The position numbers were made by a program, and so were the translations under genes. This document shows positions 44,467 to 52,199 of a DNA stretch of 64,000 bases, piece by piece. Each line of letters opens with the position of its first letter. Within the stretch, counting starts at the first letter, position 1. The notes under the pieces were generated by a model. The model saw only the letters and a list, made by a program, of their open reading frames with translations, was not told where the DNA came from and ran no database searches. The DNA is from Nitrosarchaeum sp. (GTDB lineage: Archaea; Thermoproteota; Nitrososphaeria; Nitrososphaerales; Nitrosopumilaceae). The stretch spans positions 1-64,000 of the forward strand of contig JAHFUX010000002.1 of assembly GCA_023264875.1 (NCBI GenBank). The letters run 5' to 3'.

Positions 44467-46505
44467 TCTGTAGATGTTTTTCTTATTGCTATAACTCCAA
44501 CAATTCCAATAATTATGATAATTCCTGAAACTATTGCTATTTGTTTTTCTGGAATGTCTGATAATTCAAATCCATACTGATCCTCATTTATTGAATTAAC
44601 TTCAATAGTATTATATGCATTAAAAGTTTTTTCACCCACTTTGATTTTTGCATCAATCCAATATTCTGCATTTTCATTGACTCTTATCGATGCATCCCTT
44701 TCTGGAGTCGCTGTGATGGTTTCTGTTTTTCCATCTTTACTGTTTATTACTGAAATTTTTGCAAAATTCCATTGTTCTGGATGATAAATTGTAAAGTTAA
44801 GTTTATCATCTTTTTGATTTACAGAAATTGAACCTTCAGTATAATGTATTAAAAAAGGAATTACATATTTTGTCCCATCATGATTTATGATTATTTTTCC
44901 TTCATGTTCTCCATAATTTTGTCCAAAAATTTTTATTGTAATTAGTAAATTATTTTCTTCTAAACTATGTGCGAATTGTATGAATTCTGGTCCCTCAAAT
45001 TTTACTTCTAAATTTTCCAGTGTTCCTTCTAGAAGTTTTAATTCTAATTGTTTTTGAGCAGTAGGATTATCTGAAGATAAGTTAATCACAAAGTTTGGTG
45101 GTGTGATAATTAATTTTGCATGAAACGCCTTTGCAATATTTAGCCTACCAGAACCTGAATCACTCAATGAAAATTCTTGGCCATAGGCATCAGAAACAGG
45201 TTCAGCTGTAGTCAATAACAATGACTTGATTTCATGACTATGCATGCTGGGATATTTTTCAAGCAATAATGCAGCTGCACCACTTACATGTGGTGCTGCA
45301 AAACTTGTACCGCTAGTGAAATTATATCCTCCATTACTTTGTGTTGTATTGATGTATGCCCCTGGGGCTACAATGTCTGGTTTTATGTAAAACGGTGAAA
45401 CAGGTCCTCTTGAACTAAAATATGCAACAAAATCTGGATTATAAAAAAGATGTAAACTAGCTTTGTTTTCTTTTTGAAGTGATTCTTTGATTTCCAATCC
45501 CTCTTTTCTATCCATTGATACTACTGGAATTTGTGGTTTGTAATCAGATTCCACAAATTCATGTATTAATTCACCAAGAAAAATTCCAGGTTCATTATTA
45601 TACACTATCAAAGCTTTTGCTCCTGCAGCTACTGCATTTTTTTCTTTTGTAGAAAAATACAGAAGGTCTCCTTTGACATCACTTCCCCTTTCTACAAGAA
45701 GAATTGAGTCTGCTGCGTTAATATCTTTAAGATCTTTTTCTTTTCCATATCCTCCAAAGATTATTTTGCCTACAATTGGTTCATTTAATTTTGAAGATCC
45801 TACCATGGGAATTACTATGTATGGTTTTTCATTAACTTCTAATGTTGCAACTAAACTTGATGTCAAATTATTATAAGTTGCACCGACTGTAACAGAACCA
45901 TAATTTCTTCCTGGGCTACCAATTGTTTGAGGTGTTGGGCCGTCATTTCCCGCAGCAACTACTACAAAGATTTCTTTTTCAAGTGCTCTATTTACCGCAT
46001 GTTCAATACTTGCATTTGTTTTGTTCACACCTAGACTGATATTGATTATATCGACACCATCTTCAATTGATTTGTCTATTGCTTTTATGATCAAATCTGA
46101 TGATACTGCTTCACCATTCTCTGAAACCTTGTATGCTAAAATTTTTGCTTTTGGAGCTACTCCTACTAATTGTCCATCGGCAGCAATTATTCCAGCAACT
46201 TGTGTTCCATGTCCATTTGTATCAAGTGGAGGTTCACCTTCTTGAATGAAATTATATCCTCCAATTACCTTTCCATCTGGTCCCCATCCAAAAAGATCTG
46301 GATGGTTAAAATCCACCCCTGTATCAATTACTGCAATTTTAATTCCATTCCCATCAATTCCCTCAAGTCTTGGAATGTCTCCTCCAACAAATGGGACACT
46401 TCTATTAAGATAAGTGTGAGAAGTATCATTTGGTTCAAAGAACTGCAAACTAATCAAAGATGCTGAAATAGTTACAATACATGCAAAAACTATCAATAGT
46501 TTCAT
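44463..46505 (-). CDS. Membrane-anchored subtilisin-like protease (S8) with PA domain
   Basis: 680 residues. An N-terminal hydrophobic helix is followed almost directly by the catalytic domain: Asp61 in AVIDTGVD, His99 in NGHGTQVAG and Ser401 in GTSFAAPHVSG. An insert at about 225-350 has the look of a protease-associated domain (VERGSD, GAKALIVYNN). Beta domains follow, and a C-terminal membrane helix (about 655-672) with a charged tail. The usual I9 inhibitor propeptide is not visible. It is probably extracytoplasmic. Confidence 0.92.
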   Translation of the reverse strand: MKLLIVFACIVTISASLISLQFFEPNDTSHTYLNRSVPFVGGDIPRLEGIDGNGIKIAVIDTGVDFNHPDLFGWGPDGKVIGGYNFIQEGEPPLDTNGHGTQVAGIIAADGQLVGVAPKAKILAYKVSENGEAVSSDLIIKAIDKSIEDGVDIINISLGVNKTNASIEHAVNRALEKEIFVVVAAGNDGPTPQTIGSPGRNYGSVTVGATYNNLTSSLVATLEVNEKPYIVIPMVGSSKLNEPIVGKIIFGGYGKEKDLKDINAADSILLVERGSDVKGDLLYFSTKEKNAVAAGAKALIVYNNEPGIFLGELIHEFVESDYKPQIPVVSMDRKEGLEIKESLQKENKASLHLFYNPDFVAYFSSRGPVSPFYIKPDIVAPGAYINTTQSNGGYNFTSGTSFAAPHVSGAAALLLEKYPSMHSHEIKSLLLTTAEPVSDAYGQEFSLSDSGSGRLNIAKAFHAKLIITPPNFVINLSSDNPTAQKQLELKLLEGTLENLEVKFEGPEFIQFAHSLEENNLLITIKIFGQNYGEHEGKIIINHDGTKYVIPFLIHYTEGSISVNQKDDKLNFTIYHPEQWNFAKISVINSKDGKTETITATPERDASIRVNENAEYWIDAKIKVGEKTFNAYNTIEVNSINEDQYGFELSDIPEKQIAIVSGIIIIIGIVGVIAIRKTSTD

Positions 46506-46582
46506 GTTTTTACGATATTTTTAGCAAGTAAAAACCAATTGGCTAGTAAAGCAATAAATGGAATAAATGTTGAGCTATCTAT

Positions 46583-47203
46583 ATGGGAAAATATACACTT
46601 CCAAAAATACCATATGCTTATGATGCATTAGAACCTCACATTGATGCAAAAACAATGGAGATTCATCATACAAAACATCACCAAACATACACAGACAAAC
46701 TTAATGCAGCACTAGAAAGTTGTCCAACAGAAATCCAGAATAAAGACATCTTGGACATTTTGTCTAACATTAACCAAGTACCAGAAGGACAAAGAGGTGC
46801 CATTAATTTCAATGGTGGTGGATATGATAATCATCAGCTATTTTGGAACAACATGAAACCAAATGGAGGCGGAGAACCTGGAGGATCAATTGCAGACGCA
46901 ATAAAGAATTCCTTTGGAAGCTTTTCTGACTTTAAGGAAAAATTCTCATCCACAACTGCAGTAATTCAAGGCAGTGGTTGGGGATGGTTGGTATACAATC
47001 CTTCCACTAAGAAGGTTGAGTACAAATCCATGCCAAACCAAACTAGTCCAAGAACTGAAGGATTAGTGCCATTGCTTGGCTGTGATGTTTGGGAACATGC
47101 ATACTATCTGAAATATCAAAACAAAAGACCTGACTATATTGCATCTTGGTGGAATGTAGTTAATTGGGACGAAGTAGAAAACAGATTCTCCAAAGCAAAA
47201 TAA
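46583..47203 (+). CDS. sod: Iron/manganese superoxide dismutase
   Basis: 206 residues. Metal ligands are in the conserved contexts MEIHHTKHHQTY (His), GGYDNHQLFWNN (His) and GCDVWEHAYYLKYQN (Asp, His). It dismutates superoxide in the cytoplasm, relevant to an aerobic ammonia oxidiser. Metal preference cannot be decided by eye. It has its own promoter region and a T-rich terminator. Confidence 0.96.
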   Translation: MGKYTLPKIPYAYDALEPHIDAKTMEIHHTKHHQTYTDKLNAALESCPTEIQNKDILDILSNINQVPEGQRGAINFNGGGYDNHQLFWNNMKPNGGGEPGGSIADAIKNSFGSFSDFKEKFSSTTAVIQGSGWGWLVYNPSTKKVEYKSMPNQTSPRTEGLVPLLGCDVWEHAYYLKYQNKRPDYIASWWNVVNWDEVENRFSKAK

Positions 47204-47213
47204 AGTTCTAATC

Positions 47214-47232
47214 TTTATTTTTTTTATTATTC
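47214..47232 (+). terminator. T-rich terminator after sod
   Basis: A tttattttttttattatt run 10 nt after the stop codon, typical of intrinsic archaeal termination. Confidence 0.5.
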
Positions 47233-47242
47233 CATGAATGAA

Positions 47243-47265
47243 TTTATAACCATCTCAAGATGGTT
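47243..47265 (+). promoter_or_regulatory. TATA box and perfect inverted repeat before prefoldin alpha
   Basis: tttataa (47243-47249) is overlapped at its end by AACCATCT-CA-AGATGGTT (47248-47265), an 8-bp perfect inverted repeat. It ends 8 nt before the pfdA ATG, covering the expected transcription start, where repressor binding would block polymerase. Confidence 0.55.
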
Positions 47266-47273
47266 TGTTGTAA

Positions 47274-47699
47274 ATGAGTGAAGAGCAAGCACAACAATTA
47301 ATGCAACAAATGCAAATGCTTGAAACCTACTTTACTGATTTGTCGCAACGTGAAGGAACCCTTCTCAGTGTTCTAAGAGAAGCTATATCTGCAATTGAAT
47401 CGATAAAATCACTTCGTCAGAAACCTGACTCTGATACTTTAGTTCCGATTGGAATGGGTGCTTATGTCCAAACAAAAATTTTATCTGATAACAAAATTAT
47501 TTTGAATATAGGTGCAGGAATTGCCATGGAAAAAACATATGATTCTACTATAAACTATCTTGAGGCACGAATTAAGGAAATTGAAGTCGCATTGCAAGAT
47601 ACTTCTGCAAAAAAACAAGAAGCGGTTGCAAGATTGGAACACGGTAAAGAACAAATGAATCAACTCATGCAAGATACATCTCAAGATATTTCAGGATAA
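47274..47699 (+). CDS. pfdA: Prefoldin subunit alpha
   Basis: 141 residues. Two long coiled-coil helices (about 1-48 and 93-135) flank a beta hairpin region with DTLVPIGMGAYVQTKIL and LNIGAGIAMEKTY, the standard alpha-prefoldin layout. With the beta subunit it forms the hexameric holdase that passes unfolded chains to the thermosome. It lies 4 bp upstream of ftsY, a conserved archaeal pairing. Confidence 0.93.
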   Translation: MSEEQAQQLMQQMQMLETYFTDLSQREGTLLSVLREAISAIESIKSLRQKPDSDTLVPIGMGAYVQTKILSDNKIILNIGAGIAMEKTYDSTINYLEARIKEIEVALQDTSAKKQEAVARLEHGKEQMNQLMQDTSQDISG

Positions 47700-47703
47700 A
47701 ATA

Positions 47704-49092
47704 ATGTTTGATCACCTACGCAATGCATTTTCAAATGCAGCGAAAAGTCTTGGTGAAAAAGAATTAAATGAAAAAGACATCGAAGAAATTCTTTTTGAGT
47801 TGGAACTATCTCTTCTTGAATCTGATGTAGCTAGCGAAGTGATCGATTCCATCAAAACAGACTTGAAAAATCATCTAATTGGTTCTAAAGTAGCTAAAAA
47901 TGAAATTGAAAAATTTGTTAAAGACAGCTTGATTTCTAGTATTTCATCATTGTTTGATGCTGCAGGTACTGTTGATCTCTTTGAAAAAATTAATGAAAAA
48001 AAGAAAACAGGTAATCCTTTTCTCATACTCTTTGTAGGAATTAACGGAACTGGAAAAACTACTTCTCTTGCTAAAGTAGCTCACATGTTACAACAAGCAA
48101 AATACTCTATAGTGGTAGCAGCTGCTGATACATTTAGAGCAGGAGCAATAGAGCAATTACGTGAACACACAAATCGTCTGAATCTAAAATTAGTTGCTCA
48201 AAACTATAATTCTGATCCTGCTGCTGTAGCGAGAGATGCAGTTCTTTATGCAAAATCACACAAAATGGATTGTGTACTAATTGATACTGCGGGTAGAATG
48301 CAAACCAGTAAAAATCTGATGGAACAAATTACTAAAATTACCAAAGTAGTAAATCCAGATTTTAAGATTTTTGTTGGTGATTCTTTAGCTGGAAATGATA
48401 CTGTAAACCAAGCACGTGAATTTTTTGAACACGTAAAATTCAATGGTTCAATTCTAACAAAAAGTGATGCGGATGCACGTGGTGGGGCTGCACTATCTAT
48501 TGTGAAAATTACATCTACCCCTGTACTCTACCTTGGTGTTGGACAAGAATATGCAGATCTAAAACCTTTTGATAAAGAAATTTTTCTAGAAACTGTGTTT
48601 GGTTCATTATCCGGAGTAGATATTAAAAAAATTTCTTCTGAACCAGAACCAAAAGTAATACCAGAACCAAAAGTAATACCAGAACCAAAAGTAATACCAG
48701 AACCAAAAGTAATACCAGAACCAAAAGTAATACCAGAACCAAAAGTAATACCAGAACCAAAAGTAATACCAGAACCCAAAACTGATTCTTCTGTAAGTGA
48801 TCCTTTTGCAGGAATTATAGATGCTGATATTTTCAAATATTCGGAATTATATGATATTACTCCACCAGAAAATGATGATGAAGCAATTCAACTTAGTACA
48901 AAAATTTGTGATTGGATTAAACAGGGACGACCAAAACCTGGAGACTCTAAAACTGATAAGAAAACAAAATTTGGTGAATTTGATGAACATTTGTCTAAAA
49001 AAGAAGAAATTAACGATGAGAAACACAAACAAGATAAAGAAGAAGAAAAATCTAAAAAGAAACGAGGTGTATTTGGATTCTTTAAGAAATGA
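47704..49092 (+). CDS. ftsY: FtsY, signal recognition particle receptor, with C-terminal repeat extension
   Basis: 462 residues. The N domain (1-95) and GTPase domain contain G1 GINGTGKTT (about 113), AADTFRAGA, the DTAGRMQ G3 (about 194) and TKSDADARGG (about 252). The NG core ends at VFGSLSG near 304, where archaeal FtsY normally stops. Here about 155 residues follow: seven perfect EPKVIP units, a small acidic domain (DPFAGIIDADIFKYSELYD to ICDWIKQG) and a basic tail ending KKKRGVFGFFKK. The tail could contact membrane. FtsY docks SRP-ribosome complexes to SecY. Confidence 0.95.
   Translation: MFDHLRNAFSNAAKSLGEKELNEKDIEEILFELELSLLESDVASEVIDSIKTDLKNHLIGSKVAKNEIEKFVKDSLISSISSLFDAAGTVDLFEKINEKKKTGNPFLILFVGINGTGKTTSLAKVAHMLQQAKYSIVVAAADTFRAGAIEQLREHTNRLNLKLVAQNYNSDPAAVARDAVLYAKSHKMDCVLIDTAGRMQTSKNLMEQITKITKVVNPDFKIFVGDSLAGNDTVNQAREFFEHVKFNGSILTKSDADARGGAALSIVKITSTPVLYLGVGQEYADLKPFDKEIFLETVFGSLSGVDIKKISSEPEPKVIPEPKVIPEPKVIPEPKVIPEPKVIPEPKVIPEPKVIPEPKTDSSVSDPFAGIIDADIFKYSELYDITPPENDDEAIQLSTKICDWIKQGRPKPGDSKTDKKTKFGEFDEHLSKKEEINDEKHKQDKEEEKSKKKRGVFGFFKK
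48646..48771 (+). repeat. Seven perfect 18-bp tandem repeats inside ftsY
   Basis: The unit gaaccaaaagtaatacca (EPKVIP) is repeated seven times without a mismatch, followed by a partial eighth (gaacccaaa). Perfect identity at synonymous positions implies recent expansion. Confidence 0.95.
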
Positions 49093-50000
49093 AACTAAAA
49101 ACAAAAGATTTACTCACTTTAGCGGAATTGACCCCGAAAGAATTTGCTCAATTAATTGATTATTCTATTATACTAAAAAAAGAACTAAAAAATGGCAACA
49201 AACCTTTATTGAAAAATAAAACACTTACTATGATTTTTCAAAAGCCATCCACTCGAACAAGGGTAAGCTTTGAAACTGGTATGTATCAATTAGGTGGACA
49301 TGCAATAAATCTCTCCTCACAGGATATGCAATTATCACGAGGCGAATCAATAGAAGACACTGCAAAAACTTTATCACGATATACCGATTGTATCATGGCA
49401 AGAGTTTATGATCACAGTGTATTAGAAAAATTATCTGAATCTTCTAGCATACCTGTTATCAATGGTTTGTCTGATTCTTTTCACCCGTGTCAAATCTTGG
49501 CAGATTTTATGACCATTAAAGAAAAAAAAGGAAAATTCAAAGGACTAAAAATTGCTTGGATAGGTGACGGAAACAATGTATGTAATTCAATGATCTACGG
49601 ATGTGCTTTATCTGATGTTAAATTATCAATTGCAACTCCAAAAGGATTTGAACCTTCTAAAACAGTCATTAAAGAATCTGGAAAGTTTATTGATATTGAT
49701 TTAACAACAGATCCTCTCAAGGCAATTAAAAATGCAGATGTTGTAGTGACTGACACATATACCTCAATTCATAATAATGATCCAAAACGAATCAAAAAAT
49801 TCATCCCAAAATATCAGATCACACAAACTCTAATGAGTAATGCCAAAAATGACGCAATCTTTATGCATTGTCTTCCAGCAAAAAGAGAAAGTGAAGTTAC
49901 ATCTTCTGTAATTGATGGTCTTCAATCTGTTGTTTGGGATGAAGCAGAAAATAGACTTCATACTCAAAAAGCTTTACTTGCTTCCCTAATTCGCGCTTAA
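49089..50000 (+). CDS. argF: Ornithine carbamoyltransferase
   Basis: 303 residues. Carbamoyl phosphate site KPSTRTRVSFE (near 52), FHPCQILADFMT (near 135) and ornithine-site HCLPAKRESEV (near 260) identify OTC over aspartate carbamoyltransferase. It forms citrulline in arginine synthesis. The ATG overlaps the ftsY stop by 4 bp, so it is translated with an unrelated targeting gene. Confidence 0.95.
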   Translation: MKLKTKDLLTLAELTPKEFAQLIDYSIILKKELKNGNKPLLKNKTLTMIFQKPSTRTRVSFETGMYQLGGHAINLSSQDMQLSRGESIEDTAKTLSRYTDCIMARVYDHSVLEKLSESSSIPVINGLSDSFHPCQILADFMTIKEKKGKFKGLKIAWIGDGNNVCNSMIYGCALSDVKLSIATPKGFEPSKTVIKESGKFIDIDLTTDPLKAIKNADVVVTDTYTSIHNNDPKRIKKFIPKYQITQTLMSNAKNDAIFMHCLPAKRESEVTSSVIDGLQSVVWDEAENRLHTQKALLASLIRA

Positions 50001-50001
50001 C

Positions 50002-50010
50002 GTATATAAG
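50002..50010 (+). promoter_or_regulatory. TATA box for the L18-S5 operon
   Basis: gtatataag lies about 27 nt before the L18 ATG, suggesting transcription starts near the ATG even though argF ends just upstream. Confidence 0.55.
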
Positions 50011-50036
50011 TGCAGTTTCAAACTCGTGTTCTATAG

Positions 50037-50519
50037 ATGGCCTATTCAAACATACTAAGAAGACTAAGAGAGGAAAAGACCAATTACAAAAAACGTGGAA
50101 CTCTATTGATAGGTAAACGTGATTTCATTACAGTCAATATTACTAATGAAAATACCCAAGTCCAAGTTTTAAAACCTGGTATGACTGGTGATAAGGTAAT
50201 TGCATCTGCGCATTCAAATTATTTACTTAAAAAAGGTTGGAAAGGTTCAAGAAAAAGTATACCTGCAGCATATCTGACTGGTTATCTTGCTGGAAAGAAA
50301 GCTATTGGTAATGGTGCTAAAGATGCCGTTTTGTATACTGGCACTAGAAAATATACACAACGAATGGCAGCTGCACTAAAAGGCGTTGTTGATGCTGGTG
50401 TAAAAGTTCCAGCAGATTCAGAAACATTTCCATCAGATGATAGAATTAAAGGAGAACATCTTACAGTAAAAAATGATACTACAAAAATTAAATCTGCTAT
50501 TGATAGTGAGGTCAAATAG
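50037..50519 (+). CDS. rpl18: Ribosomal protein uL18
   Basis: 160 residues. RRLREEKTNYKKRGTLLIGKRDF and SYLTGYLAGKKA-like sequence (AAYLTGYLAGKKAIG) mark archaeal uL18, which binds 5S rRNA. It opens the L18-S5-L30-L15-SecY group. In many archaea L32e-L19e precede it; they are elsewhere here. Confidence 0.95.
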   Translation: MAYSNILRRLREEKTNYKKRGTLLIGKRDFITVNITNENTQVQVLKPGMTGDKVIASAHSNYLLKKGWKGSRKSIPAAYLTGYLAGKKAIGNGAKDAVLYTGTRKYTQRMAAALKGVVDAGVKVPADSETFPSDDRIKGEHLTVKNDTTKIKSAIDSEVK

Positions 50520-50521
50520 AA

Positions 50522-51298
50522 ATGAGTCAAACAACACAAAGTAAACCCTCTGGTAGAGGTGGACCTGGAGGTAGAGGTGGACCTGGAGGTAGAGGTGGAC
50601 CTGGAGGTAGAGGTGGACCTGGAGGTAGAGGTGGACCTGGAGGTCAAAAAACTTATGGTGGAGGTAAACCTAGTGGACAAGCTCGACGACCAAGAAGAGA
50701 ACCTGAAGAAGAAGCTTGGATTCCAAAAACAATTTTAGGAAAAAAAGTAGCTTCTGGAGAAATAAATTCTATTGAAGAAATTATTCAAGATGGTTTGAGA
50801 ATTCAAGAAGCTGGTATTATTAAAAAATTATTACCTGATTTGAAAAGTGAAGTTATTGATGTAGGTATCATTCAAAAAATGACTTCTAATGGGCAATCTA
50901 CTAGATTCAAAGCAATTGTTGCAACCGGTAATGAAAATGGTTACTTGGGAGTAGGTCAAGGAAAATCTAAACAAATGAGAATTGCAATTGAAAAGGCAAC
51001 AAATCAAGCTCTTCTTAATGTAAGTCCAATCAAACTAGGATGTGGCAGTTGGGAATGTAGATGTGATCAAAAACATTCTGTTCCATTTAAAATTCGAGGA
51101 AAAGGTGGAAGTGTTACAATTGAAATAATTCCAGCTCCTCGTGGATTGGGGTTAGTAGCTGGTGGTAAAATTAAACGACTGTTACAATTAGCAGGTCTTA
51201 AAGATGCATGGACAACTGCAAAAGGCTCTACTCCAACAATGAATTCTACTTCTAAAGCTATATTGGATTGTCTAAAACAGACATTTAGTCAGGGTTGA
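50522..51298 (+). CDS. rps5: Ribosomal protein uS5 with RGG-repeat N-terminal extension
   Basis: 258 residues. The conserved S5 core starts near EAWIPKTILGKKVASGEI (about 62) and includes FKAIVATGNENGYLGVGQGK and APRGLGLVAGGKIKRLLQLAG. Before it is a Gly/Arg/Pro extension of five GRGGPG units (about residues 11-40). RGG boxes commonly bind RNA. The extension is atypical for archaeal uS5, whose N-terminus is usually short. The core functions at the mRNA entry tunnel. Confidence 0.95.
   Translation: MSQTTQSKPSGRGGPGGRGGPGGRGGPGGRGGPGGRGGPGGQKTYGGGKPSGQARRPRREPEEEAWIPKTILGKKVASGEINSIEEIIQDGLRIQEAGIIKKLLPDLKSEVIDVGIIQKMTSNGQSTRFKAIVATGNENGYLGVGQGKSKQMRIAIEKATNQALLNVSPIKLGCGSWECRCDQKHSVPFKIRGKGGSVTIEIIPAPRGLGLVAGGKIKRLLQLAGLKDAWTTAKGSTPTMNSTSKAILDCLKQTFSQG
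50552..50641 (+). repeat. Five 18-bp tandem repeats inside rps5
   Basis: Units of ggtagaggtggacctgga, five in a row without mismatch, coding for GRGGPG. Same unit length as the repeat in ftsY about 1.8 kb upstream, but unrelated in sequence. Confidence 0.95.
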
Positions 51299-51304
51299 TA
51301 TAAA

Positions 51305-51772
51305 ATGGCAAATGCATATCTTGTAGTTAGAATAAAAGGTCAAGCTGATTGTCCTTATTGGGCAACTACTACTATGACTTTGCTAAAATTAGATAAAAAA
51401 TATCGTGCTACAATTTTACCTGCTAAAGAAAATACATTAGGAATGTTAAACAAAGTAAAACACTATGTATCTTGGATTGAATTGGATGCTAGTTTAGCAA
51501 AAGAACTCATTGATAAAAAAGCAAGAAAAGATGGTTATCAAAAAATTACTGCTACTGATCTTAAAGAACTTGGATTTGCCAGTACTGAGGCACTTGGCTC
51601 AGCACTAGCTGAAGGAAAAGCAACTCTTTCTAAACTAAAGCCTCTAAAACCTTGGTTTGCTTTAGCTCCACCAAGACATGGATTCAAGCGAAGCACCAAA
51701 AAACTATATGGACAAAAAGGTATACTAGGACAAAATAAAGATCTTGGAACATTGGTAAGGAATATGATGTAA
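51305..51772 (+). CDS. rpl30: Ribosomal protein uL30
   Basis: 155 residues, the long archaeal form of uL30: YLVVRIKGQADCPYWATTTMTLLKL at the start, with the archaeal extension ending APPRHGFKRSTKKLYGQKGILGQNKD. Large-subunit component between S5 and L15 in the standard order. Confidence 0.94.
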   Translation: MANAYLVVRIKGQADCPYWATTTMTLLKLDKKYRATILPAKENTLGMLNKVKHYVSWIELDASLAKELIDKKARKDGYQKITATDLKELGFASTEALGSALAEGKATLSKLKPLKPWFALAPPRHGFKRSTKKLYGQKGILGQNKDLGTLVRNMM

Positions 51773-51773
51773 A

Positions 51774-52199
51774 ATGGCAACAAGATTAAGAAAAACAAGA
51801 AGATTAAGAGGCGGACGACATATGGGATGGGGACAAGTAGGTCAACATCGTGCAAGTGGTCACAAAGGAGGTCTTGGAATTGCTGGATTACATAAATATC
51901 ATTTTAGTACTTTGCTAAAAGAAAACCCAGATCATTTTGGACATGATTCTACTCACCCACCTCACCCAATTATCACAAGAAAATGGGCTAGTGTCCGTGA
52001 TCTCGATGACCTATTCTCAAAATTTGGTAAAGAAGAAGGAGGAAAGAAAATCATAGACCTCGTAACTGCTGGATATGATAAACTCCTTGGTGGCGGTAAG
52101 GTATCTAACCCATACACCGTCAAAGTACCAAGATTTACTGCAACAGCAGAAGAGAAAATAAAATCAGTAGGGGGAGAGGTGCTAGCTGATAATGGCTGA
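51774..52199 (+). CDS. rpl15: Ribosomal protein uL15
   Basis: 141 residues. TRLRKTRRLRGGRHMGWGQVGQHRASGHKGG is the Gly/Arg-rich rRNA-binding N-terminus of uL15. It starts one base after the L30 stop and overlaps the secY start by 8 bp, so the chain is tightly coupled. Confidence 0.95.
   Translation: MATRLRKTRRLRGGRHMGWGQVGQHRASGHKGGLGIAGLHKYHFSTLLKENPDHFGHDSTHPPHPIITRKWASVRDLDDLFSKFGKEEGGKKIIDLVTAGYDKLLGGGKVSNPYTVKVPRFTATAEEKIKSVGGEVLADNG

Noticed and set aside
48528-48836. Minus-strand frame with GSGITF repeats and, at 50282-50680, another with STSRST repeats.
   Set aside because: Both are antisense shadows of the tandem repeats in ftsY and rps5.
48646-50641. Tandem 18-bp repeats as a possible CRISPR array.
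   Set aside because: Units are contiguous without spacers and stay in frame within known genes.
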